From: Siniperca chuatsi
Lineage: Eukaryota; Chordata; Actinopteri; Centrarchiformes; Sinipercidae
Direction of reading: 5' to 3'
Length of the DNA stretch: 64,000 bases
Assembly (NCBI RefSeq): GCF_020085105.1
Contig: NC_058056.1
Location: 14,535,929 to 14,599,928 of the forward strand
The first letter of the stretch is position 1. Every line of letters starts with the position of its first letter. Below, piece by piece: positions 14,601 through 25,565 of this stretch. The position numbers and the translations under genes were made by a program. The notes under the pieces were generated by a model, which had not been told where the DNA came from, did no database searches, and was given only the letters and a program-made list of their open reading frames with translations.

Positions 14601-14758
14601 AGGAGTACCTGGCACAGCAGCAGCTCCTCCTCACCCATGGAGGACCAACAATCCCCCCTAAAATCTACCCCAAAATCTACACTGACATTCACACACACAC
14701 ACACTCCCATGTGGACGGGAAAGTACATCAGCATCAACACATTCATTTTCAGTGTTAA
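5609..14758 (+). CDS. fgfrl1: Fibroblast growth factor receptor-like 1 (5' end missing)
   Basis: Single-pass membrane receptor that binds FGF ligands and heparin but lacks the tyrosine kinase domain of FGFR1-4. Five coding exons, all joined in phase 1: 5609-5881, 11624-11701, 12350-12634, 13301-13654 and 14325-14758 (TGA stop included), about 473 residues after the missing signal peptide. Ig1 is in the first exon (LPCPVEG to YICKA), then a short linker exon, Ig2 (LKCMASG to YTCSVSN) and Ig3 (FQCKVRS to YICLGAN). The last exon has the transmembrane segment around [18 protein letters not shown] and a short cytoplasmic tail ending in a histidine-rich stretch, [16 protein letters not shown], then HFQC. 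That tail is diagnostic of FGFRL1. Human FGFRL1 is 504 residues, so only the signal exon is missing. Cannot tell an a from a b teleost paralogue. Confidence 0.97.
5882..11623 (+). other. fgfrl1: fgfrl1 intron between the Ig1 and linker exons
   Basis: A 5.7 kb intron with GT and AG ends. I see homopolymer and CA/CT-rich tracts but no further exon. A short stretch at about 11385-11475 resembles the interior of the hAT-like element at 4749 (shared words such as AAGGTCCA and TTTAAAGCTCCAG), so it is probably a decayed copy. Confidence 0.6.
11744..12268. mobile_element. TTAA-flanked inverted-repeat element (525 bp) in an fgfrl1 intron
   Basis: Left end TTAAAGGACCATACCAGTGG and complement of right end TTAAAGAACCATACCAGTGT agree at 18 of 20 positions and the pairing goes on for a few more bases. 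Both ends are TTAA. It fills nearly the whole intron between the exons at 11701 and 12350. There is no coding frame. Confidence 0.75.
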
Positions 14759-16772
14759 CCTCAGTGCCAAATATCCCCGTCTGACTGCTCCAGCATCTCC
14801 ACAGGACAATGAGCTGTGGACTGAACTGCAGCTCCTGAGCGACGGTCACCTGGCATTACTCTTCAAAAAACTGTCAGACTCTTCTCATAGCTGGAGATTG
14901 TTGGGAGAGTGTGCATGTGGGAAAAAAAGTGGCCAGTGACACACACCTTGTGTTTTTACATCCAAACTTCCATATTTGGTGCTTATTTTTTTACCTGTCA
15001 GATTCTCACACCACTAAAATCCATGAATACTTGTTGTGCACTTAATACAAAAAAGGACAAGGACATATTTGCGGCGTGTGAGTTTAATCGCAGCTATTAA
15101 GGCCAGCTGAAAGGTCTTCCTCAGCAGTTGAATTTTGCATTTTCCTACTTGAGGTGTAGCTGAAAATTGAGGTTAGGTTTTACCTTTCACTTATTCAGCT
15201 GTTGGAGCGCAGAGGCTCTGTGTGTTCTGCCTGGTAATGAAGATGAAAATGGTACTCAAGATTTACAAAAGGGGCTGGTTTTATGCTCCTACTCAGGTAG
15301 TCCTTTTGTTTGTTAAAGATGCATGTTTGGAATGCTGACCACTATCCTTTATGTTACCATTTCTCCATCCCTCACTTTTGTCCTCTGTTAAAAATGATAT
15401 AGAGTAGACTGGTAAGTTTTTTTTATAGCTTTTATGGCATGCAAACCTTGCCTAAGACTGCAAGGGATGGAAGAATTTTTTCTATGTTAACTGAATTGGT
15501 CTTCATTATTATTTTAGCTTTGGCAGGTAGGTTCCCATCATCAGTCAGTAGCATGTTGAGGTAAACCAGCAGAGGTCTCTTTCAGTCCGCCACCTTATCC
15601 AACCACAGTTTATGAAGCTGTAGTGATTTATAATCAAATTGAGTCATGAATATTTAATTTATTTTGCTAAAAAAATGTAACAAAAGTTTATTTTTCAGAG
15701 TAAGGCATTTTACATATCTATGTAATGTTATTAAAGTACACTGTTGTTATGTATAGTACATTTTGAGTACTGTGCCACCCAGTTTAATCACATTTAATTA
15801 TGCCAATATTTAGGTATATTTGTATGTAATTGGTTATATTTGAAAATCTTGTATGATGTACTCAAAAACTAAGTCATCTTAAGTCTGATGGTTTGGTAGT
15901 TTGATTAAATGACCTGAAACGAATTAGTCACGTGCTTTACGAAGATTAATGTATTTGTTCAACATGTGAATATTCTTCAGAGGCTGCAGTCTGTGCTTGC
16001 TAACAAAGGCGTAAAAGTCCTTGTGAATAACGGTAACAGTGGCGGTTACCTGTCCTAAAACATAAGGGTTGGGTGCAGACAGGTCAGTTTTCTTCTTTTG
16101 AGCGAGTTGAAGTGTCTGCTGAGGGTGACACAGAGGGCAGCCATCAGCGGGACAGAAGTTGCTGGGATGAATAGCCGAATAGATACTGCACAGACACAAG
16201 AGCAGTCTCAGTCCCTTTTTAGTTGAGTGATGGCCCCTGCAAGAGTACACCAAGTGACCAGCATCTTTTCCCATTTAAGTGAATCGACCCCCCCCCCCCC
16301 CGGTCCGCACTACCACCTCATTCAACTCCAATCTAGGTAGGATTTCCTTTCACCATTTAGGAAGTGCATTGTCCTGCTCTGGGAATGTGACAGGACCCTG
16401 TGATTGCTCAGGAAAGAAGGGGAGCATTGTGTCAGGTGAGCTCTTGTTTTCTTGTAAGCACTGCAGGATGGGGATGAGCTTTGGCTCCAGACAGATGAGG
16501 GGTGAGTACGGTGAATAGCTTGTGTGTTTAAAGTAGAAATTCTTCACAGAACAAAACTTTTTTTTTTGGCTTCAGACAGCCATGGTACTTCCATATCCAT
16601 AAATAATGCTTCAAATCCAAAACCCAGATGACAAGATTCAAAACATTAAGACACACACTGCCCCCTAGTGGTTTGTAATCATGCAGAAATTAAAATGGTA
16701 AAAACAAATAACTCCATGTTCAAACTATTAGTCTAATAATTATCACAAAGTAACTTGACCTTGTAAATCTTC
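14759..16772. other. fgfrl1 3' UTR and fgfrl1-tacc3 convergent intergenic region
   Basis: The 3' UTR of fgfrl1 begins at 14759. No canonical AATAAA is seen on the plus strand before tacc3; ATTAAA occurs at 15730-15735 and 15904-15909 and either could serve. The rest is AT-rich and holds a C-run at 16290-16301. A CTCF-like site lies at 16658. I see no further gene. Confidence 0.5.
16658..16671 (-). promoter_or_regulatory. Candidate CTCF site between fgfrl1 and tacc3
   Basis: The minus strand reads CCACTAGGGGGCAG, a full match to the 14-base CTCF core CCASYAGRKGGCAS. It lies just beyond the predicted tacc3 polyadenylation site, at the boundary of two convergent genes. The motif match is seen; binding is inferred. 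Confidence 0.5.
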
Positions 16773-16778
16773 TTTATT
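16773..16778 (-). terminator. tacc3: tacc3 polyadenylation signal AATAAA
   Basis: The minus strand has AATAAA about 125 bases beyond the tacc3 stop codon (16901-16903), the first canonical signal after it. A T-run on the plus strand (16781-16798) lies just upstream of it in the transcript sense. Confidence 0.6.
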
Positions 16779-16900
16779 AACTTTTTTTTTTTTTTTTTAC
16801 AGTACTACAGTATTATAAGAACATTGATAAAGACAAACAATATACTACACAAGAAAATGATCTGGACACCAACAATAAAGTACAGTATTTACAAATGAGC

Positions 16901-19900
16901 TCAACCCTTCTGGACTTTGGTGATAAGTTCGTCACAAAGTTTGGTGAGCTCTTCAGCCTCCTTCTCCTGTTAAAAAAAAAAAAAATATATATATATATAT
17001 ATAATTAAAGAGAAATCAGAAAAATATGAAGCTAATATTTTAGATCTCATCTTCAAGACCTCTGCAAATCCATACCATCTCATTTACATCTTCACTCACC
17101 TTCTGGTCCAGACTCTTCTCCAGTGACTGCGCCTTCAGCTGTTCCCGCCGCAGCTGTGCTTGAAGTGCAGATACCTCAGCCTTGTACTTGGACCGCACCT
17201 CAGCAATTTCTCCATTTGCACTGAAGATGAACAATAAATGTCAGTCTGACATTGCAAGTCTTGCAATTTACACCATTACCACAAGAGACTCAAGGTTTCT
17301 TACTGGCCAATTTTCTCCTCAGCGTGGGCTTTGAGGGTCTGGTAGCGCTGCTCCTCCTTTTTGATTCGTGCCAGATAGTCCTGAGCACAAGCTTTCAGTG
17401 TCTCTTCATTCTGGGGAAAAGGAACAGAAAACAATTAACCAATCAAACTCCAGCTTTTGTTAAAACCTAAATATATGTCAAGTAGTAGTGGTTTATAACG
17501 GGGCAAGAGTTCATGTTTTCTAACCTTTTTGTAACCCTCAACAACATCCTTGTACTTCTCCAGTCTCTTGAAAAGGTCGGAGAAAGATCTCTCCATGGCG
17601 TTCAGGTCACTGGACACTTGCTCCTTCTCCAGCAGGGCCTCATTGAGCTTCGCCTGGGACACCTCCTTCTCCTTCTCTTGATCAGCTGAATAATACAAGA
17701 AAATTAAAGAGCTCTTTCTAGAATTTCTGCTTTATTTGATAGAGAGACACACAAGAAAGACAGGGGAGAGAAAGAGGATGACATGCAGAGAAGGGCCTGA
17801 GCTGGATTCGAATTTGATCCTTAAGACTGTTATATGTACATAATTTATATTAACTTACCCATCATTTTTGCAATCATGAGCTCATACTCTGCAATTATTT
17901 TCCTGTGTGGAAAAAAAAAGGTTGTCAAATGTCTTGAAAAATTTATTATATATTATAATTGAATTAAAATGACAAAAACTAAGTTAAACAAAAGCACGGC
18001 TCACCTCATTTCTTGACCATCATCAAGTAGCTTTTTATATTTTGCACTCCATTGCTCCTCTTTTTCCTTTGCCTATTTGAGAAAATACACACAATTATTC
18101 TGGAGGCTATGTTTAATCAGTGTCATTTATAAGTTATTAGTTAATAGCCTTATCCAACCTCCAAACTGTAGGTAGAAAACCATTTATTTAAAAAAAAAAA
18201 AAAAAAAAAAAACTATTTGGGAGCTTCATTCATTTAGATTTGAATAGAATTTGAGTGGTTAAACTTCAGTGACATTTCTGATGATCACAATTGCTACTGA
18301 ACTGAATACTGTGCCTGGTGTGGTCCTCATGTTTAACAAAAGGGTTATACCACTTTTAATGAAATATTGATTGATTGAAATGATGGAAAAAGACTAAATA
18401 ACTGATACCTTTTCAAACAATTTCTTGCTTTTATAAAAACAAGATTCAGCTGATCATTGACATTTGCCTGATAAATATGTTTCTTTAATGCTGGTGTTTA
18501 ATCCAGAATGCACTGTGGTTGAATTAGATTCAGTGTTTCCCACAGGATTTTGTGAGACTGTGGTGGGTGGACCTCTGACCCTCTAGGGGGGTCTGGGGGC
18601 ATGCTCCCACTGGAAGAAAAAAATTGTACATTTCCAAGTTAAATGCATCAATCTCATGCACTTTGAGACCAAAATTAAGAGGTTAGATCTATGAAGAACT
18701 TGTGCTCTAGTGAACAATCATACACACACAGCCCTCCAGAAACCAGGGTTTTCCCTGCAGCTTAGGTGCTGTGGTTGCAGTGAGGGGGTCATGTGGTTGT
18801 GGGGTTTGGGGGTCCTCCCTCAAGAAAATTGTATATTATTTATATATTATTTGACTAAAAACTATGCATTTTACATAGTTTTAGGACCATTACAATATTT
18901 ATTTTTAAAAAAAAGTTTTTCACATTACACTTAGATACTACACTTAGACATTAGCAAGAAGAAAAGTGAAACAAATATTCTGACTGATGAAGTAAGCGCG
19001 ATGTCCTGAAGTTATCCTTCACATTTTTGGGATCACACTATGTGCCATAAAAAATAAATAAAAATAAATAATAATAATAATCACAAAATAACATTGGTTA
19101 AACAAGGGTTATAGTGAAGGGATTTGAACTGCGATTTGCAAAAACTCCCAAAGTCAGGGTGAATCCATAAATCCAGCTGTAGGGGTGGGTATCGTTGGGA
19201 CTGTATCTTTATCATATCCATACTCTTATCTGCCTGTTCTTCAGCAATACTCTTACCAGCTCTTTTTCATTAATGAAGAATTTAAAAAAAAAAAGAAGAA
19301 TAAATTCAGAACAGGATTAGAATTGATTTATATCTTAAACATAACTAAATATTGTTTCTAGAGCAGCAACAGTAAAGGTTACAACAGCAAAGTCACTATA
19401 TACACTCAATATTTTACTGGAAACAAATCTAAAATGTCAGTAAAATAAATAGCCTAATATTCCTGACATCAAAATATGAAGAACACAGACATCAGTCAGT
19501 TATCAGTCCTCCCTCTGCTGCTGGTGTGATCCCGCTTGTAGAGAGACGAGGGCCTGGTTTGTCTCAGCCAGTAGCTACAGTAAGTTTACAAGAATTTGCC
19601 AAATTTTAAGATTAGTGGCAAACTAAGAAACAGTTAGGCTACATACAGACAGCGAATTGTTACGAACAAGCTGGTGGAAAAAATTTTTTTTGCACTTTTT
19701 CCTCAAATTCTCGTCAACTTTAGTGAAACGTTACCTTCGCTTCACCTGGTGTCTCCACTGCGGCTTCTGTGTTCTGCCGTCAGCTGTGTGTGCACTTGCT
19801 ACATAGTGAGGACATTTTTGGAAAGTGAGGACATTTTGGCCGGTCCTCACAACTTCAAAGGGTTGTTTGAAGGTTAAGACTTGGTTTTAAAGGTTAGGGT

Positions 19901-22900
19901 AAGGCATTTAGTTGTGATGGTTAAGATTAGAGTAAGGGGTTAGGGAATGCATTATGTCAATGACGGTCCTCACAAAGATAGAAGTACAAGAATGTGAGTG
20001 AGTGAGCGCGCTGACTGAGTGTTGCCAACTCTTTTCTAATGAAAGTAGCTAGCACCTGAGTGAGAGGCTTTGCTGGTTGTTTCAGTCTGTACAAAACGTG
20101 CTGTGTTCACATACACCCAAACAAAGACTTAACTTCAAATGGAAAACTTCTTCAGTTTTTGAAACAAGTGCTGTTATTTGTCAAATCATAAAACATTGAG
20201 CAGGACATACTTCTGCCTGGACTTTGGCGATGGCTGCATCCATGTCTTTCTGACTGTACTTCAGCACTTCGATAATGGCATCCTCTGCGTTTGCTGGCTG
20301 GGGGAAAGGAGGGACGAGGCTCTCAAGGATTGGAGGAGGCTAGATGACAGTTCCAGTGTAAATAAAAAGTTAGGAGATGTAGCTAGGACAGGTAGTGGAC
20401 AGGCACTTCCACTTATTTTTAATAATGTTAAGTTACCAGGCACAGTCAATAGTGACTTACTGGTGCTGCAGCATCATCAAACAGTTTGAAATCATCCTTT
20501 AGTGGTCCATTTTCAGTCTCTTTTTCTGCCAACTGTGGAGTTTCAAGCCTGAATTTGGGAAAAAAAACAAACAAAAAAAAAACAACCCAAAACTAATTTG
20601 TGTAGTGGTCAAAGTGGTTACATTTCAGACAAATCTCATTTTATTGTACAGGATGTTCAAAGCAGAACAAATTCAGCTCTAACATTCAGTGACAGCACCA
20701 ATCAGAGTAAGTGAAAACAGAAGTGCTTCATACCTTGAAACAAAGGCAGCGGGGCGAGGGACGTGGGTCTGAGCAGCCGGGCCTGCGGACTTCTTTGGGC
20801 TTTCTCTCAGGAGGGGGTCAAATTTAAGGTACAAGGATTGTTTCCTCCATGCAGAGTCCTTAAACTGCGAGGGAAGGGGGGGGGGAGACGACAACAAAAA
20901 ACATTTAATGTTTAGGTCATGCAATGACCAACAAAGAATTTTGTTATTTAACACACAAAGTAAGTACTTACACTGCTGGACCCAAACTGTTCAAGGTAAT
21001 CGATTTGTCCATCAAAGTCATTGGCCATGACTAGAGATAAAGATCAAAGGTTAACATAGCTTTCCATTTAATGATGCTTCACAAAGAACACATTTCTACT
21101 ATACAGAACAAAACATTTCTGCAACAGAAAAGTAATTTAACTTCTATGAAATCCCACACCAAACTAGGGGTGAACCCCCTTTTCTTTTTTTTTTTAAAGA
21201 CAATTTCTAAAAACTCCAGGTTAAGGCAACAGAAACATTCAGAGATCCTTGTGTAACTCTACAAAAGAGTTTTGGCCAACGTTTACTTACACACAGCTCC
21301 AGGAACAAACTCGTCATTGAATTCTGACAGGACAGTCTGTGACTTCTGTTCAGGTTGACACAATTCAGAAAGTTCAGGAAGACTCTCCCGGGCTTGTTCA
21401 GCTTCAAGTTGAAATCCCTTGTCATGGTCAGAGGCAGCCACAAGTTCAACATTCTGTCATTCCACAGTAACAAAAGCATTTGTGTAAAACCCACAATTAA
21501 AAGGAAAGTTAAATGAAAATGTATCAAACTGCATTACTTCTCTCACCGCTCCAGGGTTGGCTTCGGTGGCTAGGACAATCTCTCCAGCGCTACAGAGGGA
21601 AAAAGCATACAAACTTGCAGTGAAATAAAGTGCTGCTGTGTCCACTGCAAAATAAATGCTTGATACACTCAGATAAAAAGGTTAACATACCATGCTGATG
21701 ATACAGCTTCCTTCTCCACGGGCTTGTCCGTTTGCTCTGGAATGGAAGTTTCCATGAGCACGGGGCCGGGTTTCTTGCTGCACTTTGGAGAGTTGTTCAT
21801 GTTTGTTTTTGTGCCGAAGGGATTGAAGTTTGGGTCGTCAAACTTGTCAAAGTCAAATGAATAAGATGCTTTGGGAACCGGAACATCAGCAACATCACTG
21901 GCAGCAGATTTCACTGGAGTTTCTTTTAGTGGTTTGACGTCACACTCCGACTTCCCCACTTTAGATTTTAGACCAGGAGGCCTTTTGCCAAATTTCTTAG
22001 GTGGCGGTTTCTGTCTGACTTCATTGCCATTATCAAAACTGAACTCAAGTTTGACTGGTCCTTCGTTGACTGGAACATCAGCTGGCTGTGACATAGATTC
22101 AGCAGCTGAAGGTTTGGCAGCATTAGCTGAGATTAGGGCCGCTGCAGCTATGGGTTTCACCTCAGGCTGAACAGGCACCTCTTGAGCCACCTCAGGTATG
22201 TCAACATCTGTGGGTTTATCTTCCTTTATCTGTGCTTTCTCGACAGGTGGGTTATTGTCTGGCACCTTTCTCCCAAGGATCGGGGAATTCTGAATTTTAG
22301 GGCCACCAGTTTGGAAAGGATTGATTGCATCAAGGTTGTCAAAATCCAAGCTGTAAGAACCTTTCGCTGGTAGTGGAGCCTCTTCCACAAAACTGCCTGA
22401 CACTTTGCTTTCAACAACATTTAAAAACATTTCAGCAGGTTGTTTTTCGTCAGGTGTGGCAGTGCATGAGTCTTGTTCCTCGGCCGCTGGGACCTTCACC
22501 ACTGTGACCACACTGCTCTCTGTGGAGCTGATGTCAGCGGAGACGTCAACCAGTGAGTTTTCCACAGACGGGATGAATGGAAGTGTCTCGTCTAGTGCCG
22601 ATTCTATTTTGGTGGGCTCCTCCGAGATGTTCTCTGGTTTTGTGTGTTGAGATTCTGTAGGAGGGTTTTCATCAGCAGGCCTTGCAGGAGAGAGGACCAT
22701 CTTATTAGACCCCTGAAATGGATCGATAGCGTCAAGGTTGTCAAAATCCAACTGATAGCCTCCCTTGCTTTGTATGGGCATGTTGTCATCAGGATAAGAT
22801 GACACTTCTGTGGAAAATTCAAGAAGATTAGCAGCATTTTTTTCAACATTCAGGGACAAGTAAAATAACTTTGTAATTTTGGTCAATTACCTTGTTTGGG

Positions 22901-23826
22901 CTCATCAGGCTGCTCAGTGGCATCTAATGGCAAAGTACTGTAAAAACAAAAACAGACTTGGTTACTTAAATTGATCAGTCATTTCATTGGAGGCATATTG
23001 CAGTATGAGAAATGTTACTTACTTTGTTTTATCCAAATTTAAGAGCTCCATTGCCTTTGCACACTCGTCCACGCTCGTCATCTTGACAGACTTGGTGGGA
23101 GATAGAATTCTTTTACTCACAGGGTCTCTTCTTGGAGTCTGAAAACAAACCTACACACAAGTAAATTGATCAGTATAGTAAATGTTAACTGGATACAAAA
23201 TGATCTACAAAAAAAAATTACTGGAAAAAATAGTATTTAGCCCTATACTAACAGAAGTTTGTATACTTCGCAAATTTGTGCTACAAACATGTCTGAAAGC
23301 ATCCTTTTTGTAGCTTTGTCCACCAATACAAGTGTTCTTGATTTTTTTTTGTTTGATTACAATCTGTTTAAAGTTGTGTAAAGCTATGCTGCAAATTCAT
23401 TTGCGATGGGATGGGGGTCAAAGTATCAAATATTTAAAAAAGGTGTCCAGTGTTAAAAAGGCACAACAAAACTAATAGACAGGCAGACAGATGTCAATCT
23501 CCCTGTCTGCCAGGTTAACAAGATCTAATAGCTGTAGAAAAGGCTTAGCTTGATGACACTTATAAGTGTATATAATCTTCAGCCTGGTGTCATTACAGTG
23601 TGTGAAAATAATCAACATGAGGAGGGAAACAACATCTAAAAAAAGTGAGACGGTTCTGTACCTTCGTCCCCTTTGGCACAGTCTTGCTGGGCAGGTTCTC
23701 TGTCTGGCGCAGGATGGAGGGCCTCCCCGTCGGCTGATCCAGGGCAAAAATGTCGTTAATTGAGCTGTTCTGCTTTCCTCCAGGGCAGACCCCACGATTC
23801 TCATCATTCACATCAACAGAACTCAT
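16901..23826 (-). CDS. tacc3: Transforming acidic coiled-coil protein 3
   Basis: TACC3 binds spindle microtubules with ch-TOG and clathrin and stabilises kinetochore fibres. Sixteen coding exons give 860 residues (human 838). ATG at 23826 opens [12 protein letters not shown]. One large exon (21691-22807) encodes an acidic region with three SDP-type repeats around residues 126-150, 259-285 and 423-450 ([38 protein letters not shown]). Then come [10 protein letters not shown] and [14 protein letters not shown], containing the Aurora A target serine (Ser580 here, Ser558 in human). The C-terminal coiled-coil TACC domain begins around residue 645 ([19 protein letters not shown]) and ends [17 protein letters not shown]. 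The [13 protein letters not shown] motif, GPVKLEF and overall length favour TACC3 over TACC1/2, as does linkage to fgfrl1. A non-coding first exon precedes it near 25085. Confidence 0.97.
18531..18830. mobile_element. hAT-like terminal fragments in a tacc3 intron
   Basis: Two nearby starts, CAGTGTTTCCCACAGGATTT at about 18531 and CAGGGTTTTCCCTGCAGCTT at about 18743, match the common fish hAT terminal pattern CAGTGTTTCCC. Each is followed by similar text on GTGGTGGG/GTGGTTG and GGGGGTC. Boundaries and target duplications are unclear, so this looks like nested or decayed copies. Confidence 0.4.
19801..19990. repeat. GGTCCTCACAA-type dispersed repeat with telomere-like words
   Basis: The stretch has repeated AGTGAGGACATTTT words, then GGTCCTCACAACTTCAAAGG, then several GGTTAGGGTAAGG-like words, and closes with GGTCCTCACAAAGATAG. 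I recognise this as a repeat found widely in fish genomes. It lies in the 2.1 kb tacc3 intron 18073-20210, which also carries an A-run at 18190-18211. Confidence 0.5.
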
Positions 23827-24835
23827 CCTGTAAAAAGCAGAGAGACAAACTAAGTTACAGGGCTGGAACGACCTGACTACACTCTGAGGGAGGTGTCATC
23901 CTGAAAGCTGCATCTAGTTGATAAGACACTTTTGGTCGTGGGGTTTACTGATGTGCGTAAAAATGATCTGCACCGAGAAAGATGGCACAAAGTTGACAGC
24001 AGAATCAAGACACATGCGATTCTGCAATTTACTTATGTTGGTGAATGTTGTTTTGCAGGTGCCTAGAATTTTTATTATTATAATACAATCCTTCTCTAGA
24101 TAAGGTAAGGTTTTGCAGGGTAAAGGGTGGAAAAGTAAAGAGTTTTTCTTGAAAAACTGAACCCCCTTGAGGTACTTTTTTTTTTTTTTTTAAGAAGAAG
24201 ATGTTGAAACTACACAGGTAATGATGCTGTGTGCTAGGCTTATTGCATATAGCTTATTGCAGATATATGTTGATATCAGACTAATGTATATCTTGGCCAA
24301 TAGGTAACAAGAAATTGCAGTACTGCAATGTGAAAATGTTTGAGGTAGAAACAGTGCCAACATTACATAGTTTGTCCACCAGAGAGCACTAACAAGTTCA
24401 TTTTTCATCTGTAAAATGTCTAGCTCAGTACTGGTCACAATTCTAAATCAATTATTTTTAATCTCAATATATTTAATATATCAATATCTTTGAAAAATCT
24501 AGTATTGTTCAAGCAAAATTAGAAGAAATGCACAGGTGAATGACTTGGGACACCTGAGACTATCAACCTTTTTCACGGTAGACATTTTGACTTGCAGTTT
24601 GACTCTCCTTGCAGGAGAAACACAGGTGTAACTAGTTACAGTAACAATGACTATGTTCCACTTAAGGGTCCCAGTAATGACATATTTGTCTTATTGATGT
24701 CTTGGGACAAATGTTGCCAACGTTTCCATCCATCCGTTAGTTCTAGCTTCTTCACTGCATGTAATCAAAGGCCAAAACACTCAACGTGTATTGTGCGACT
24801 CAACATGGACAGCTAGGTGAAGTAACGTTGGTCAT

Positions 24836-24995
24836 TACCAAACGTTAGCTAGGCTTTTGTCTACTAACTAACTAACATTAATATAACTAGCGTTGACAGT
24901 ACATTAACAACAAAGGCTACGTTAGCTAAGCTAACGTTAACTGCTAACGTACTGGAGAACTAACGTTAACGTTAGACCTAGTTAAAGTTAACTTA
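24836..24995. repeat. Cluster of GCTAACGTTA-like words in tacc3 intron 1
   Basis: Within 160 bases the words AACGTTAGCT, CTACGTTAGCTAAG, GCTAACGTTAAC, GCTAACGTAC and CTAACGTTAACGTTAG occur in succession, partly palindromic. Similar words recur in the first introns of kif15 and tdrd9. The rest of intron 1 (23828-25084) holds no recognised exon. Confidence 0.55.
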
Positions 24996-25084
24996 AAGTA
25001 GAGGAAAACAAAAACTTGGGATCACGTTTTATGAACAGAAGGATACGTAAGATACTATATTATCATCCTATATTCAACACCTAC

Positions 25085-25330
25085 CTCCAAAAACAGATGC
25101 CGGAATTATAACGGCTTTCGTCAACGCATTCAACTGCAGGGTGACCAAGAAGCAATGATGTGATTTTGAAAAACTTCTCTGGGTGACAACCGTTTGGAAT
25201 TTAAAAGTCTTGAAACGTACCAATAAAATCACCAGAAACATTCAAAAGAAACGCGCTTCCTGGTTAAGCAGCCAATCGCGCGAAAGAGCGGATATGATCC
25301 AATCGACGACTGCGCCAACTTCAGAAAGAT
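25085..25330 (-). promoter_or_regulatory. tacc3: tacc3 non-coding first exon and promoter region
   Basis: The minus strand has a good donor, TTTTGGAG|GTAGGTG, ending an exon at 25085, fitting a non-coding exon 1 whose partner acceptor is at 23828-23829. Upstream lie three CCAAT words on the plus strand (25220-25224, 25272-25276, 25299-25303) and TTTGAA (CHR-type) words at 25165-25170 plus and 25251-25256 minus. CCAAT arrays with a CHR element are the usual signature of G2/M cell-cycle promoters. The transcription start itself is not determined. Confidence 0.5.
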
Positions 25331-25519
25331 AATAGAAATGGCAAGATGTTTGTTTCGGCAACTAGCTAAACACTCAGCTACTATGAGAAAATCAAAATTT
25401 TACGACTTTTTTTTTAATAACGCTGACTTTTAATTGCCATGAGACATGAGCTACTCTATGAACTTCATTCAAGTTTGACTGTCAGACATTTCCACTCTGT
25501 TTATGTGCGAAACACAAGG

Positions 25520-25520
<1 letters not shown>

Positions 25521-25560
<40 letters not shown>
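25521..25560. repeat. (TA)n microsatellite, 40 bases
   Basis: An uninterrupted TA dinucleotide run in the tacc3-kif15 intergenic region. Flanking sequence is AT-rich and carries no recognised gene. Confidence 0.95.

Positions 25561-25565
<5 letters not shown>

Larger units (their letters stand above)
16901..23827 (-). other. tacc3: tacc3 coding exon map
   Basis: Coding exons in transcript order (plus-strand coordinates): 23826-23662, 23138-23023, 22937-22891, 22807-21691, 21589-21547, 21453-21291, 21030-20972, 20864-20734, 20548-20461, 20297-20211, 18072-18005, 17902-17859, 17685-17525, 17410-17304, 17220-17100, 16966-16901. All have AG acceptors and GT donors and phases that chain without a stop (2583 bases). 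The exon holding the ATG starts at 23827, one base before it. For the second exon the acceptor at 23139-23140 was preferred to a weaker upstream AG. Confidence 0.88.

Noticed and set aside
14224..14809. Minus-strand frame of 185 codons over the last fgfrl1 exon
   Set aside because: Shadow of the fgfrl1 coding exon, which is unambiguous on the plus strand.
21871..22650. Plus-strand frames inside the large tacc3 exon
   Set aside because: Shadows of the real minus-strand exon.
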